Made by a program: the position numbers and the translations under genes. A stretch of DNA of 64,000 nucleotides from positions 62,001-126,000 of the forward strand of contig SEFZ01000008.1 in NCBI GenBank assembly GCA_004173185.1. The letters are read 5' to 3'. The DNA is from Sphingomonadales bacterium (GTDB taxonomy: Bacteria; Pseudomonadota; Alphaproteobacteria; Sphingomonadales; Sphingomonadaceae). This document shows, piece after piece, positions 1-9,826 of this stretch. Within the stretch, counting starts at the first letter, position 1, and the number at the start of each line of letters is the position of its first letter. The notes below the pieces were generated by a model. The model had not been told where the DNA came from. It searched no databases and was given only the letters and a program-made list of their open reading frames with translations.

Positions 1-2
1 CG

Positions 3-431
3 CTGTATAACGAGGATGTGGAGGCAGCCGGCGTGCCCGAAAGCTGGCAGCGTTTCCGCGATGCGCTGCGCGGCAGCGATGCCGTCTTGTTCATTACGCC
101 GGAATATAACCGTTCGGTGCCCGGCGCGCTCAAGAACGCGATCGATGTTGGCTCGCGGCCGTACGGGGCCAGCGCCTGGTCCGGCAAGCCCGCCGCGATC
201 ATGAGCCTGTCGCCCGGCGCACTCGGTGCGTTCGGTGCCAACCACCATCTGCGTCAGTCGCTGGTGTTTCTCGACATGCCGATCCTGCAACAGCCCGAGG
301 CCTATGTCGGCAACGCGTTCTCGCTGTTCGACGATAAGGGCGAGCTGGTCTCCGATGGCACGAAGGACTTTTTCAAGAGCCTGATGGACAGGTTTGCAAA
401 CCTGATCGAGCGCGCTTCCCCCAAGGCGTGA
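3..431 (+). CDS. NADPH-dependent FMN reductase family protein (5' end outside window)
   Basis: The reading frame is open from base 3, so the gene starts upstream of the window; the GTG at 18 is probably internal. The visible 143 codons carry the flavodoxin-like core of the NADPH-dependent FMN reductase family (ChrR/YieF/SsuE type): the FITPEYNRSVPGALKNAID segment is the characteristic FMN-phosphate and dimer loop, followed by KPAAIMSLSPG. These proteins are soluble cytoplasmic flavoproteins that reduce FMN, quinones or chromate with NAD(P)H. The physiological substrate cannot be read from the sequence. A strong inverted repeat directly behind the stop ends the transcript. No functional link to the mhp operon on the other strand is evident. 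Confidence 0.85.
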   Translation: MYNEDVEAAGVPESWQRFRDALRGSDAVLFITPEYNRSVPGALKNAIDVGSRPYGASAWSGKPAAIMSLSPGALGAFGANHHLRQSLVFLDMPILQQPEAYVGNAFSLFDDKGELVSDGTKDFFKSLMDRFANLIERASPKA

Positions 432-435
432 TCTC

Positions 436-475
436 ATATGGGGCTGCGCGAAGGCGACGACGCGCAGCCCCATAT
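436..475. terminator. Bidirectional terminator hairpin
   Basis: A perfect 15-bp inverted repeat (436-450 paired with 461-475) encloses a 10-base loop (451-460). It lies between the stop of the FMN reductase (431, plus) and the stop of the FUSC gene (488, minus), so it can serve both converging transcripts. The T-runs on either side are short. Confidence 0.75.
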
Positions 476-487
476 TCCTCTGACTGG

Positions 488-2386
488 CTAAACCGCAGGC
501 CGATGGAGGAACGAATCCAAAGTCCCGATGCCGGACCCGGCATTGTGGAAGATAGCGGCATCGTCGTCCGAGAAGCGGCGCCCGAGTTTATCCAGCGCGC
601 GTTTTGTTTGGGCGAGCGGCATTTTGACCTGCTGCATCCGGGTCAGCGTATTGCGCAGTGCGCGCCGATCCGATTCCGAGCGATTGGCACCTTCAAGCAA
701 TTCATGACAGCGCATCGCCGCATGGCCGAGGTTCAGGAATGCGAGGCCCGCATCCAGTGCCTCGACATTGGCGCGTTCGGATCGCTCCGATAGCCGGACA
801 AGGCGGAGCGTCCGGTGATAGAGCCGCGCCTGCCATATCGGGCGCCTGCTCAGGGCGGTTGCGTCGGATGCGAGATCGGCCAGATCGTGCAGCATCGCCG
901 CCATCAGCACATCCTGACGTCGCCGCAAGGTGGGCGGATAGACATAGTTATAGGCAGCCATTGCGGCCAGCGGCGCGGCAATCACCGCCAGCCCGGCCGC
1001 CAGCGATGCGCCGAAAGACCCCGCCAGCGGAAAATGCGGCTGCAGCAGGAGCAGCATCACCATATTGTAGTCGAAGCTTGCCGCCCGCGTCCGATGATGG
1101 CTGACCAGAAACGGCCCGAGCAGGATGAAGGGCAAAGTGAACAGCACCACCTGCAATTCGCTGGTCGCCAGCGGCCAGACCAGCCATCGGCAGATCAACG
1201 CCCCGATCAGGCCGTAGACCTGGCCAAGAAACACCGATCGCATCAGGCGCGCGGGGTTCTCCATCGTCGAGAAAAGGGACAGCATCACTGACAGACCGAG
1301 CAGCATGAAGACTGCCGCGCTCCACCCGGTCACCAGCCAGATCGCGCCAAAGAAGAGCAGGCTGCCCGTTGCGCGCACCATCGCCTCGCGCGCGCCGGCC
1401 CAGTCGCGATGCAGAACCACGCGTAGACGTAGTGGCCGCTCCGACGGCGCGACTTCCTTGCCTGCGGACTGACGCCATTGCGCTAGTGCCGCGCTTAGAT
1501 TCGCGAGTTCTGCGCGAAGGGCGGCTTCCGGGCGCGTTTCTTCGGTGGCGGAAACCAGCGCCGCGATAGCCGCCGGCAGATCGTCCGCACGAAAATGTTC
1601 GGCCACGGCGGCCAGCTTCGCCGCGCTCGCATCGCCCAGCGTGCCAACCCCGTCCCGCCGCCACAATAATAATGGAACGGCAGCAATCAGGACGCCGCGA
1701 ACCTCATGCACTTCGCGGTGCGACCGGATTGACCCGGCGGCATGGGGATCAAGCCCTTCCTCGATCGCGGCGAGTTCGGAGAGAAGCATGCGGTCCGCAT
1801 CCGGATCGGCATCCCCAGCCGGTCGTGCGAGCCACTCCATCAGATCGGCCAGCAACGCTTCGACCCGTTGCCGCAGGAGTTCGGAGGGCAGGGGCCGTGC
1901 GAGCAGATAGCCGATCAGGCCCGCTGCCAGCACGCCGGTCAGCACCGTCGCCAGACGGTCCGCGCCCAGATGCAGCACATTCTGGGGATGCGCCGCGTCG
2001 AGCAATGCTACCATCGCCGCCGTGTACCCCGCCAGGACGGTGCCATAGGCAACGATGCCGCGCTGCAGATTGCCGAGAAATGTGCAGCCCCCGACCCACA
2101 AAGCCAGCCCCAGCACGAGCAGCATTGGATGGATCGTCATCGCCATCACCAGCAGCACGCCGGCGATCGTTCCGATGACCGTACCCGCGAACCGGAAAAA
2201 GCTCTTCTCCAGCAACTGCCCCCGCGTCGGCTGCGATGCGGCCCAGACGGTCATCGCGGCCCATTGCGGATGTTCGAGACCAAGCAGCCATGCAACGACA
2301 AAGGCCAAGCATGCCGTGACGGCGGTCTGCCCGGCAAAGGTCATGCGCTTTGCGTCGAATCCGCGATGGGTGAGCCAGGCTGTCAC
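488..2386 (-). CDS. FUSC-family (fusaric acid resistance/aromatic acid exporter-like) membrane protein
   Basis: The 632-residue protein has the FUSC architecture: an N-terminal block of about six membrane helices (residues ~17-165) with the HPQWAAMTVW motif, a ~160-residue soluble linker, a second membrane block (~340-460) and a soluble C-terminal tail. FUSC proteins are inner-membrane exporters for aromatic carboxylates and related compounds, typified by AaeB and FusC. It begins 28 bases after mhpE on the same strand and is probably the last gene of the mhp operon, so export of phenylpropionoid acids or inhibitory intermediates is a reasonable inference. The start is a GTG at 2386; an ATG lies 14 codons in. 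The substrate is not shown by the sequence. Confidence 0.85.
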   Translation of the reverse strand: MTAWLTHRGFDAKRMTFAGQTAVTACLAFVVAWLLGLEHPQWAAMTVWAASQPTRGQLLEKSFFRFAGTVIGTIAGVLLVMAMTIHPMLLVLGLALWVGGCTFLGNLQRGIVAYGTVLAGYTAAMVALLDAAHPQNVLHLGADRLATVLTGVLAAGLIGYLLARPLPSELLRQRVEALLADLMEWLARPAGDADPDADRMLLSELAAIEEGLDPHAAGSIRSHREVHEVRGVLIAAVPLLLWRRDGVGTLGDASAAKLAAVAEHFRADDLPAAIAALVSATEETRPEAALRAELANLSAALAQWRQSAGKEVAPSERPLRLRVVLHRDWAGAREAMVRATGSLLFFGAIWLVTGWSAAVFMLLGLSVMLSLFSTMENPARLMRSVFLGQVYGLIGALICRWLVWPLATSELQVVLFTLPFILLGPFLVSHHRTRAASFDYNMVMLLLLQPHFPLAGSFGASLAAGLAVIAAPLAAMAAYNYVYPPTLRRRQDVLMAAMLHDLADLASDATALSRRPIWQARLYHRTLRLVRLSERSERANVEALDAGLAFLNLGHAAMRCHELLEGANRSESDRRALRNTLTRMQQVKMPLAQTKRALDKLGRRFSDDDAAIFHNAGSGIGTLDSFLHRPAV

Positions 2387-2414
2387 CGGACCAGATCAAG
2401 GTGGCGGAGATCGA

Positions 2415-3446
2415 TCAGGCAGCCTTGTCCTTCACCATGTCGAGGGCGACATCGACGATCATGTCTTCCTGCCCGCCAACCATCTTGCGGCGGCCCAGTT
2501 CGACCAGGATCGCGCGCGTATCGATGCCATATTCGGCGGACGCCTTCTCGGCGTGGCGCAGGAACGAGGAATATACCCCGGCATAGCCCAAGGTCAGCGT
2601 TTCGCGATCGACGCGCACCGGACGATCCTGAAGCGGGCGGACGAGTGCTTCGGCCGCATCCATCAAGGCATACAGGTCAGTGCCATGGTTCCAGCCATAG
2701 CGGTCTGCTGCGGCGATGAACACTTCGAGAGGAGCATTGCCAGCCCCCGCACCCATGCCGGCCAGGCTGGCATCCACCCGAACCGCGCCATTTTGCACCG
2801 CGATGATCGAATTGGCGACGCCGAGGCTCAGATTGTGGTGGGCGTGGACGCCGCGCTGGGTTTCCGGCTTTAGGACCCGGTCATAGGCCTGAAGGCGGGC
2901 CGCATATTCGTCCATGTTCATCGCGCCGCCGCTGTCGGTCACATAGACGCAGTGCGCGCCATAGCTTTCCATCAACTTGGCCTGCTGCGCGAGCGATTCC
3001 GGATCGGTCATATGGCTCATCATCAGGAAGCCGGACACGTCCATGCCGAGCGAACGGGCATGTTCGATATGCTGTTTCGAAACATCCGCCTCGGTGCAGT
3101 GCGTTGCGATGCGAACCGAGCGCACGCCCAGATCATAAGCGCGCTTCAGATCGTGGATCGTGCCGATGCCCGGCAGTAACAAGGTGGTCAGAACGCTATG
3201 TTCCAGCACCTCCGCCACCGCACCGATCCAGTCCCAATCGGTATGCGCGCCAAAGCCATAGTTGAACGAACTGCCCGACAGACCATCGCCATGCGCCACT
3301 TCGATGGCATCGACCTTCGCCCGATCCAGCGCCTTGGCGATCGCCTGCACCTGATCGAGGCTGTATTTGTGGCGCACCGCATGCATGCCGTCGCGCAGGG
3401 TGACGTCCTGGATGTAGATCTTGTCGGTGGTGGGATCGAAGGTCAT
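2415..3446 (-). CDS. mhpE: 4-hydroxy-2-oxovalerate aldolase
   Basis: This 343-residue protein is a class II pyruvate aldolase of the DmpG/BphI/MhpE family. It cleaves 4-hydroxy-2-oxovalerate to pyruvate and acetaldehyde, the last carbon-splitting step of meta-cleavage pathways. The [14 protein letters not shown]-terminal motif supplies the metal-binding Asp and catalytic Arg/His of the HMGL-like TIM barrel, and [15 protein letters not shown] provides the two metal-binding His. The C-terminal [12 protein letters not shown] segment belongs to the domain that contacts the partner dehydrogenase and channels acetaldehyde to it. The start overlaps the stop of mhpF by four bases (ATGA at 3443-3446), which fits coupled translation of the two subunits. 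Confidence 0.96.
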   Translation of the reverse strand: MTFDPTTDKIYIQDVTLRDGMHAVRHKYSLDQVQAIAKALDRAKVDAIEVAHGDGLSGSSFNYGFGAHTDWDWIGAVAEVLEHSVLTTLLLPGIGTIHDLKRAYDLGVRSVRIATHCTEADVSKQHIEHARSLGMDVSGFLMMSHMTDPESLAQQAKLMESYGAHCVYVTDSGGAMNMDEYAARLQAYDRVLKPETQRGVHAHHNLSLGVANSIIAVQNGAVRVDASLAGMGAGAGNAPLEVFIAAADRYGWNHGTDLYALMDAAEALVRPLQDRPVRVDRETLTLGYAGVYSSFLRHAEKASAEYGIDTRAILVELGRRKMVGGQEDMIVDVALDMVKDKAA

Positions 3447-4387
3447 GCGGAAGCTCCTTCACGAACGCGCAGCGCGATCTTTTCGGCGATCTTGAGCGCG
3501 GCCGAAGTCATGATGTCGAGATTGCCGGCATAAGCGGGCAGATAATGGGCGGCGCCCTCGACTTCGAGGAAGACGCTGACCTTGATGCCCGTGAAATCGG
3601 CGTCCATCTCCGGGATATGCAGCGGCTGGTTCGAGCCGATATGCTCGAACTGCACGGCCTGTTTCATCCGGTAGCCGGGCACATATTTCTGCACCTCGGC
3701 GACCATCTCTTCCACCGATTTGGCGATGGCATCGGTGTCCGCCTCGTCGCACAGGCAATAAACCGTATCGCGCATGATCAGCGGCGGATCGGCGGGGTTC
3801 AGCACGATGATCGCCTTGCCGCGCGTCGCGCCGCCGACGGCCATGATCGCCTGGCTGGTGGTTTCGGTGAATTCATCGATATTGGCGCGCGTGCCGGGTC
3901 CTGCGCTCTTCGATGCGATCGAGGCGACGATTTCGCCATAATGCACCTTCGCCACGCGATTGATCGCGGCCACGATCGGGATCGTCGCCTGACCGCCGCA
4001 CGTCACCATATTGACGTTGCGGGCATCTTCCACGCTGTCGCCATTCACTGCGGGCACGACATAGGGGCCGATCGCGGCCGGCGTCAGGTCGACGACATAT
4101 TTGCCGTGCTGCTGCAGAATCTCATTGTTGCGCTTATGCGCCCCGGCCGAGGTCGCATCGAAAACGATCGCGATTTGCTCGAAATTGGGCAGCTTCACCA
4201 GGCCATCAATGCCCTCTGCCGTGATGGGAACGCCCATCCGCGCAGCGCGCTTCAGGCCATCGGATTCCGGATCGATGCCGACAAAGGCACCCATTTCCAG
4301 CACCTCCGACAGGCGCATGATCTTGATCATCAGATCGGTGCCGATATTGCCCGATCCGATGATCGCGACGGGGATCTTACCGCTCAT
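3443..4387 (-). CDS. mhpF: Acetaldehyde dehydrogenase (acylating)
   Basis: The 314-residue protein is the acylating acetaldehyde dehydrogenase of meta-cleavage pathways (MhpF/DmpF/BphJ). It converts acetaldehyde, NAD+ and CoA to acetyl-CoA in complex with the aldolase encoded next. The Rossmann motif IGSGNIG lies at residues ~10-16, and the catalytic Cys is in [12 protein letters not shown] near residue 130. Length and motif spacing are typical. It starts 7 bases downstream of mhpD and overlaps mhpE by four bases, so D, F and E form a tight translational block. Confidence 0.96.
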   Translation of the reverse strand: MSGKIPVAIIGSGNIGTDLMIKIMRLSEVLEMGAFVGIDPESDGLKRAARMGVPITAEGIDGLVKLPNFEQIAIVFDATSAGAHKRNNEILQQHGKYVVDLTPAAIGPYVVPAVNGDSVEDARNVNMVTCGGQATIPIVAAINRVAKVHYGEIVASIASKSAGPGTRANIDEFTETTSQAIMAVGGATRGKAIIVLNPADPPLIMRDTVYCLCDEADTDAIAKSVEEMVAEVQKYVPGYRMKQAVQFEHIGSNQPLHIPEMDADFTGIKVSVFLEVEGAAHYLPAYAGNLDIMTSAALKIAEKIALRVREGASA

Positions 4388-4393
4388 GTCCGC

Positions 4394-5170
4394 TCAATCC
4401 TTGTAGCTGAAGGAAACGGAGCCAAGACCGCCGATCGTGACCTTGATCTCGTCGCCGGGGGTCAGGGCGACCATCGGCCCCAGCGCGCCCGTCAGAATGA
4501 TGTCGCCCTTGCGCAGCGGCTCGCCGCGCGCCGCCAGCGTGTTGGCGAGCCAGGTTGCCGCCTTGATCGGATGACCAAGACAGGCCGCGCCCGCGCCCAG
4601 CGAAGCGACTTCGCCATTGCGTTCCAGCACCATGCCGCACGACCAGAGGTCGAGACCCTCAATCGAGCGGCGCTCCTTGCCAAGGACGAACAGCGCCGAT
4701 GAGCCATTGTCGGCGACGGTATCGGCGAAGCTGATCTTCCAGTCGGCGATGCGGCTGTCGACGATCTCGATCGCAGCCGCCACCTCGGCGATGGCGGCAA
4801 GCATTTCCGCTTCGCTGACCGCGCGTGCGGGCAGATCGGTGCCGATGATGATCGCGACCTCTGCCTCGGCCTTGGGCTGGAGCAATGTGGCGGGCGAGAT
4901 GACGCCGCCATCGGGCACATCCATGTCGGCGAACAACACCCCGAAATCGGGTTGGTCGACGCCAAGCTGCGCCTGAACTGCCTTCGCCGTCAGGCCGACC
5001 TTGTGGCCGACGACTCGCCGGCCCATCGCTTCCCAGAAGCGCGTGTTGATGGTCTGCACGGCATAAGCGCCATCGGCATCGGTGGGGGCGAGGGCCTCGC
5101 GAAGCGGCGCGATGGCGCCTTCGGCATAAGCATTGCGCAGCCGCTGGGCGGCAGTGTCAAACTTCGACAT
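4394..5170 (-). CDS. mhpD: 2-keto-4-pentenoate hydratase
   Basis: The 258-residue protein belongs to the fumarylacetoacetate hydrolase/hydratase fold and matches MhpD/BphH hydratases. It adds water to 2-hydroxypenta-2,4-dienoate to give 4-hydroxy-2-oxovalerate. Diagnostic segments are GHKVGLTAKAVQAQLGV, the metal-binding AEAEVAIIIG, AIEIVDSRI and the C-terminal GDIILTGALGPM. ATG at 5170 is preferred; a TTG two codons upstream (5176) is possible but less likely. The gene follows mhpC after 14 bases. Confidence 0.95.
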   Translation of the reverse strand: MSKFDTAAQRLRNAYAEGAIAPLREALAPTDADGAYAVQTINTRFWEAMGRRVVGHKVGLTAKAVQAQLGVDQPDFGVLFADMDVPDGGVISPATLLQPKAEAEVAIIIGTDLPARAVSEAEMLAAIAEVAAAIEIVDSRIADWKISFADTVADNGSSALFVLGKERRSIEGLDLWSCGMVLERNGEVASLGAGAACLGHPIKAATWLANTLAARGEPLRKGDIILTGALGPMVALTPGDEIKVTIGGLGSVSFSYKD

Positions 5171-5184
5171 TTGCAATCATCCAA

Positions 5185-6039
5185 TCAGTTGCGCAGGAAA
5201 TCGATCACCAGCCGGTTGAACTCGCCGGCATGTTCCCACTGGGCCCAGTGGCCGCACTGGTTGAAGATGTGCAGGCGGGAGTTGGGGATTCCGGCGATCA
5301 GACGCAGCCCGGTATCCATCGGAACCACCCGGTCCTGACGCCCCCAGATGATCAGCGTCTTTGCGGTGATCGAGGGCAGGCGCGGGCCGAAATCGGGGAA
5401 CTGGCGCGGGTTGAGTTCCTGCGACTTGATGAAGTTTTCAAGGTGGTCGCGGCGCCCCAGCATATTGTCCAGGCGGGCCTGCAACAGATCGTCGGTCAGC
5501 ACGCTCGCGTCGAACACGAACACATCGTTGAACTGCTTCAGGCTCTCGACCGATGGCGCACGATACAGCGCGTTGAGCAGCTTCAGCCCTTCGGTCGGCA
5601 TCGGTGTGAACATGCTCGCCCCCCCGGTCCCGCCACCCATCAGGACCAGCTTGCCGAGCCGGTCGGGATAGGTGAGCGCAAACGCCGTTGCGCTGTGGCC
5701 GCCCATCGAATTGCCGAGGATATGGACCTTGGCGATATCCAGCGCGTCGATCAGCCCCTTGACGATGCGGGCGTTCAGATCGGAGCGCGAACCGGCATTG
5801 ACGATGCTGTCGCTCTTTCCCCAGCCGGGGCAATCGATCAGCAGAACGCGATAGCCCGCCTCGACCAACTGATCGATGTTGCGATTGAAATTGGCCCAGC
5901 CGCTGGCACCGGGACCGGAGCCATGCAGCATGACCACGACCTCCTGGCCTTCGCCCAGATCGTTGTAATGGATGTTGAGATCGGCTTCGCCTTCGCGAAT
6001 GGTGACGAAGCGGCTTGAGGTGGTTTCGTTGGCGATCAT
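5185..6039 (-). CDS. mhpC: 2-hydroxy-6-oxonona-2,4-dienedioate hydrolase (alpha/beta hydrolase)
   Basis: The 284-residue alpha/beta hydrolase of the MhpC/BphD group hydrolyses the C-C bond of the ring-fission product, giving 2-hydroxypentadienoate and succinate (or fumarate from the cinnamate analogue). The oxyanion loop [13 protein letters not shown], nucleophile elbow GNSMGGHSA, acid [10 protein letters not shown] and catalytic His in CGHWAQWEH are all present and correctly spaced. A longer open frame reaches 6213, but ATG 6039 is chosen because a GGAG Shine-Dalgarno precedes it and the protein then begins at the usual family position. It is the third gene of the mhp operon. Confidence 0.95.
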   Translation of the reverse strand: MIANETTSSRFVTIREGEADLNIHYNDLGEGQEVVVMLHGSGPGASGWANFNRNIDQLVEAGYRVLLIDCPGWGKSDSIVNAGSRSDLNARIVKGLIDALDIAKVHILGNSMGGHSATAFALTYPDRLGKLVLMGGGTGGASMFTPMPTEGLKLLNALYRAPSVESLKQFNDVFVFDASVLTDDLLQARLDNMLGRRDHLENFIKSQELNPRQFPDFGPRLPSITAKTLIIWGRQDRVVPMDTGLRLIAGIPNSRLHIFNQCGHWAQWEHAGEFNRLVIDFLRN

Positions 6040-6073
6040 GATGATGGCTCCAATCGGAATGGGGTGAGGCGCG

Positions 6074-7024
6074 TCAGGCGCCGAGTGGCCGGGCGGAAAG
6101 CGCGCCAAATCCTGCGATCCATTCGGGGATCTCGCGATAATATCGATGCTCGGCGGCATAGGGGCCGTAGGTCGACAGCGCGGCAAAAGCCGCTGCCCAG
6201 GTCTTGACCTCATGCGCGGAGCGGCCCCCGATCATGGACAGCATTTCGGTGCCCAGCGTATCCAGTTCGGTCAGCTTTTGACCTGCCAGAATATCGAGGA
6301 AGCCGTTATCCCATGCAGGGTTGATCGGATAAAGGCTGGTCTGGTCCTCCACAAAGGCGCGGGCCGCGTTGATGACCCGATCGGTTCGCGCCGCGCGGGC
6401 CTCCGCGGTAAGGGTGCGGCCACCGCCCAACAGCCCTTCGCGCGCGTGTTCCGATGCCGTGGCATATTCGGGCACGGGCGGTTGATGCGAGAGGCCGCCA
6501 GAGCCGAGCAACAGCACCCGCTTGCCGGTGCCGTGTGCCCAGCGACCGATCGCTTCGCCCAGCGCCCGGGTGCGCCGGAAGGTGGGCAGCGGCGCACCGA
6601 CGGCGTTGATGAAGATCGGAATGGTCGGCACCGTGTCGAGCCCGCCCAGCAGGAATTCCAGCGGCTGGGCAAAGCCATGATCGACCTGCATCCGGTGCGT
6701 GACGGCGACATCCACGCCATCCTCGATCACGGCGGTGGCGCAATCGAGCGCCAGGTCAAACGGCACGAGAATGTCGCCCGCGGCCGATCCGAAATCGCCG
6801 ATCGCATGGGCGGCTGTGCCGATGCAGAAGGACGGCATCACGTCATAGAAGAAGCCGTTGAAATGATCGGGCGAGAACAAGATGATCAGTTCCGGCTGGA
6901 ACGCCGCGATCCGTGCGCGGGCATCGGCGATCATCGAATTCACTTCGTCCAGCACCGGGCGCGGCGGATCGACAAAACCGACCAGCGGCGTGTGCGACAA
7001 GCATTGCAGCATGATATTGCTCAT
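6074..7024 (-). CDS. mhpB: 2,3-dihydroxyphenylpropionate 1,2-dioxygenase (extradiol, LigB type)
   Basis: The 316-residue type II (class III) extradiol dioxygenase closely resembles E. coli MhpB by eye along its whole length. It opens 2,3-dihydroxyphenylpropionate between C1 and C2 using Fe(II). Visible hallmarks are CLSHTPLVG and [17 protein letters not shown] near the N-terminus, [17 protein letters not shown] with the catalytic His, and [14 protein letters not shown] with the second His. The start ATG 7024 overlaps the mhpA stop by four bases (ATGA 7021-7024). The frame stays open to 7282, but the extra codons overlap mhpA and are not counted. Confidence 0.96.
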   Translation of the reverse strand: MSNIMLQCLSHTPLVGFVDPPRPVLDEVNSMIADARARIAAFQPELIILFSPDHFNGFFYDVMPSFCIGTAAHAIGDFGSAAGDILVPFDLALDCATAVIEDGVDVAVTHRMQVDHGFAQPLEFLLGGLDTVPTIPIFINAVGAPLPTFRRTRALGEAIGRWAHGTGKRVLLLGSGGLSHQPPVPEYATASEHAREGLLGGGRTLTAEARAARTDRVINAARAFVEDQTSLYPINPAWDNGFLDILAGQKLTELDTLGTEMLSMIGGRSAHEVKTWAAAFAALSTYGPYAAEHRYYREIPEWIAGFGALSARPLGA

Positions 7025-8721
7025 CGTGCGACCTGCTTGACCGCGCGGTCGGCCTTCGCCGGAGCGCGAACGGCCTTGGCTTGAGGTTTTTGCGCCTGCG
7101 CCGGCTGCTCGCGCAGGTGCAGCGCGGCGGCGAATTTCTCGATGGTTTCGCCGATCTGCTGCGGGGTGCAGGTTGCCCCGACGAAGCGATCCGGCCGCAG
7201 CAGCACAACTGATTCGCTGCGCCCGTCGAACCATTTCTGGAGCTTGCCACCGGTGTCGCCGATCAGCACATGATCGGGGCACATCGAGAGTTCATGAGCG
7301 AACTGGGTCTCGGGCACGGCACGGATCAGGCGGATGCCGAGTTGCGCGACGATCGCCTTGGCCGCCGGGGTCAGCCAGCGCTCGGGATCGGTGCCCCAGG
7401 CGATCAGCGCAAAGTTCGGGCCGATCACATCGTCGAGTTTCTGCTCGCAGTCGGCGGTATTCACCTCAGGCTGGGGGAACATGCGCCCGACCGGTGAGGC
7501 GTCCTCGAAGCCACGCGGATAGACCAGCGCGCCTTCGCGATAGCGCGGCATCGGCTTGAAGCGCATTTCCATGAAATAGCGCTTCACCGACGGGATCGCG
7601 CCGAGCGCCCAGGTCAAGGTATCGCGCAGCTTCACGACCACCGGATTGGTCGGCGAGAAGATCTTGCCCACGGTTTCCAACAGGTCGATCATTGCCTTGG
7701 CATGATCGCGGCGTTCGGCCTGATAGCTGTCGAGCAGCGCGTCGTCGGCCTGATCCTTGAGGACAAGCGCCAGCTTCCAGCCGAGATTGGCGGCATCGCG
7801 GATGCCGGTATTATAGCCCTGACCCTGCCACACCGGCATGATGTGTGCGGCATCGCCGGCCAGGATGATCCGGCCCTTGCGGAAGCTGTCTGCCAGGCGG
7901 GCATTGTGGGTGTAGACCCGCGCCCGGATGATATCGAGTTCGTCGGGATTGCTGACCACCTTGGCCAGCATCGCGCGCAGTTCGGGCGCGCCGACGATGT
8001 CGCCCGGTGCCTCGCCGTCCTTCAGCATGAATTCGAAGCGGCGCAGCCCGTGGGGGAGGGCGATCGAAACATAGGGCCGGGGCGGCGTGCAATGGAGATA
8101 GGAGCCCGGCGTGCCGAGCGGATCGTTATCAATATCGACCACGACCCAGCGATTGCTGTCAGTCGCGCCCTTGAAGCCGATGCCCAGCGCCTTGCGCGTG
8201 GCACTGGCACCGCCGTCACATGCGATGACATAGCGCGCGGAAATCTCGATCTTCTCGCCATCGGCGAGCGTAACCGATGCGGTGACGCCGCTGAATGTCT
8301 CGGTCAGTTCGTGAACATTGGCATCGAAGACCAAGCGGACATTCGGGAAGCGCCTCAGGCCGTTTGCCAGAACGCGATCGACCAGCGGCTGGATGAAGCC
8401 GTTGCGGCGCGGCCAGCCAAACTCGTCTGTATGCGGATCGAGCGACGCGAAAATGCGGCCTTTGGCGTTGGTGAAGTGCATCACCTGATGGGGATTGATA
8501 TGGGGCAGCACCCGCTCGACCAATCCGGCGGACTGGATCGCGCGCAGCGTCTCATCGTCCATGCCAACGCCGCGGGGATAATCGATCAATTGGGGCAGAC
8601 GTTCGAGGATCGTGACATCAAGGCCCTGAGCGCCGAGATAGTTTGCCAGCAGCAAGCCGACCGGACCGGCCCCGACGATGAGAACATCGTTGCGCGCTTT
8701 CAAGTTTCGCTCTCCACTCAT
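7021..8721 (-). CDS. mhpA: 3-(3-hydroxyphenyl)propionate hydroxylase (FAD monooxygenase)
   Basis: The 566-residue class A flavoprotein monooxygenase hydroxylates 3-(3-hydroxyphenyl)propionate to the 2,3-diol with NADH and O2. An FAD-binding GAGPVG lies at residues ~17-22, the DG-type motif [11 protein letters not shown] in the middle, and the second FAD motif [17 protein letters not shown] near residue 290. A short Ala/Lys/Gln-rich tail ends the protein. ATG 8721 is chosen because GAGGA stands about 7 bases upstream and the protein then begins just before the first beta strand; an upstream in-frame extension would run into the mhpA/mhpR control region. It is the first gene of the operon. Confidence 0.95.
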   Translation of the reverse strand: MSGERNLKARNDVLIVGAGPVGLLLANYLGAQGLDVTILERLPQLIDYPRGVGMDDETLRAIQSAGLVERVLPHINPHQVMHFTNAKGRIFASLDPHTDEFGWPRRNGFIQPLVDRVLANGLRRFPNVRLVFDANVHELTETFSGVTASVTLADGEKIEISARYVIACDGGASATRKALGIGFKGATDSNRWVVVDIDNDPLGTPGSYLHCTPPRPYVSIALPHGLRRFEFMLKDGEAPGDIVGAPELRAMLAKVVSNPDELDIIRARVYTHNARLADSFRKGRIILAGDAAHIMPVWQGQGYNTGIRDAANLGWKLALVLKDQADDALLDSYQAERRDHAKAMIDLLETVGKIFSPTNPVVVKLRDTLTWALGAIPSVKRYFMEMRFKPMPRYREGALVYPRGFEDASPVGRMFPQPEVNTADCEQKLDDVIGPNFALIAWGTDPERWLTPAAKAIVAQLGIRLIRAVPETQFAHELSMCPDHVLIGDTGGKLQKWFDGRSESVVLLRPDRFVGATCTPQQIGETIEKFAAALHLREQPAQAQKPQAKAVRAPAKADRAVKQVAR

Positions 8722-8857
8722 ACTCAATCCTCGTAGAAGCTGATGGTTACTCCGCGCTTCTGGTGTCGCGTTCGAGGTCATGGCGCCGACTATCGGGGCC
8801 GCCTCTGCCAATCGGATTGCGCTTCCGGACCCACGCAAAGCAAAGGCGATGACAATT

Positions 8858-8876
8858 TTGTGCACAGAGTGCACAA
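8858..8876. promoter_or_regulatory. Probable MhpR operator (GTGCAC palindrome)
   Basis: A perfect inverted repeat, TTGTGCAC-AGA-GTGCACAA, lies in the divergent mhpA/mhpR intergenic region, ending 6 bases before the mhpR start. From memory, the E. coli MhpR operator is also built of two GTGCAC half-sites about three bases apart, which supports the assignment. The position suggests that the bound regulator also controls its own gene. Confidence 0.75.
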
Positions 8877-8882
8877 GGGGCT

Positions 8883-9695
8883 ATGACCGAGACCGATGCG
8901 CGATATTCGCCGGTGCGCGCCCTTTCACGGGGCCTGGCAGTGCTGGCAGAACTCAACCGGTGTGGCCGGGCGAGCCCGGCGCAGATCGCTAAAACCACCG
9001 GCATCGATCGAACCACGACGTATCGGCTGCTCGAGACGCTGGAGCGGGATGGCTATGTCAGCCGCAGCCCCTCCGATGACCGCTATGTGCTCAACTCGGC
9101 AGTGCGTGCTTTGAGCGAGGGATTTAATGAAACCGACGCGGTGAGCCAGATCGTCGCGCGCGAACTGGGAATATTATTGGCGGACGTGCATTGGCCGTCC
9201 GATTTCATGACCTTTGAAATGGGGGAGATGATCATCCGCGAAACGACGCATCGTTTCAGTCCCTATTCGATCCATCGCGCGATGGTTGGACGGCCAAGAC
9301 CGTTGCTGTTCAGCGCCGCCGGACGCGCGGTCCTTGCGGTAAGCCCGCCACGGGAGCGCGATGAAATGCTTTCGATTGCCGTTGAGACGGGCGCGCTGAC
9401 CGGGAGCCAGGCGGAACTGCGCCTGATGGTCGCGCACCTGCTGAGCGATTACGAAAAGCGCGGCTATGCCTGGTCGGTCGGCGGCACGGAATCGCATATC
9501 AGCGCGATCGCTCTGCCCGTGATGCACGGGGCGCGTGTGGCGGGGGGGCTCAACATCGTCTTCTTCCGCAGTGCGCTGTCGATCGATGCGGCTGTCGCCC
9601 GTTTCCTGCCGGTCATGCGAGAGCGCGTCCGCGAGATAGAGCGGCAACTGATCGAAGGGGAGGCCGTTGACCCCAAGTCTTCTTTCGAAAGCTGA
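8883..9695 (+). CDS. mhpR: IclR-family activator of the mhp operon
   Basis: The 270-residue protein has an N-terminal winged helix (residues ~10-70; the helix IAKTTGIDRTTTYRLLETL is typical of IclR) and a C-terminal effector domain. The stretches YVSRSPSDDRYVL, ETTHRFSPYSIHRAMVGRPRPLL and SAIALPV resemble E. coli MhpR rather than generic IclR. Expected role: activation of mhpA-E with 3-(3-hydroxyphenyl)propionate as effector. It is transcribed away from mhpA with the palindrome at 8858-8876 between them. Confidence 0.9.
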   Translation: MTETDARYSPVRALSRGLAVLAELNRCGRASPAQIAKTTGIDRTTTYRLLETLERDGYVSRSPSDDRYVLNSAVRALSEGFNETDAVSQIVARELGILLADVHWPSDFMTFEMGEMIIRETTHRFSPYSIHRAMVGRPRPLLFSAAGRAVLAVSPPRERDEMLSIAVETGALTGSQAELRLMVAHLLSDYEKRGYAWSVGGTESHISAIALPVMHGARVAGGLNIVFFRSALSIDAAVARFLPVMRERVREIERQLIEGEAVDPKSSFES

Positions 9696-9826
9696 ATGAC
9701 GGCAATCGGGCCAGTCGGACGCGACGCAAGACACCGGCATATTGAAGGACTATCATCGAAACCGCGCCGCCTGCATCAAGGGCCGCAATATCTGGAAAAG
9801 CCCCTTCCGAAAGGAACGCACGCGGC

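Noticed and set aside
3545..4702. 385-codon plus-strand frame opposite mhpF/mhpD
   Set aside because: Antisense of two well-defined enzymes; composition typical of shadows (His, Arg and Asp rich).
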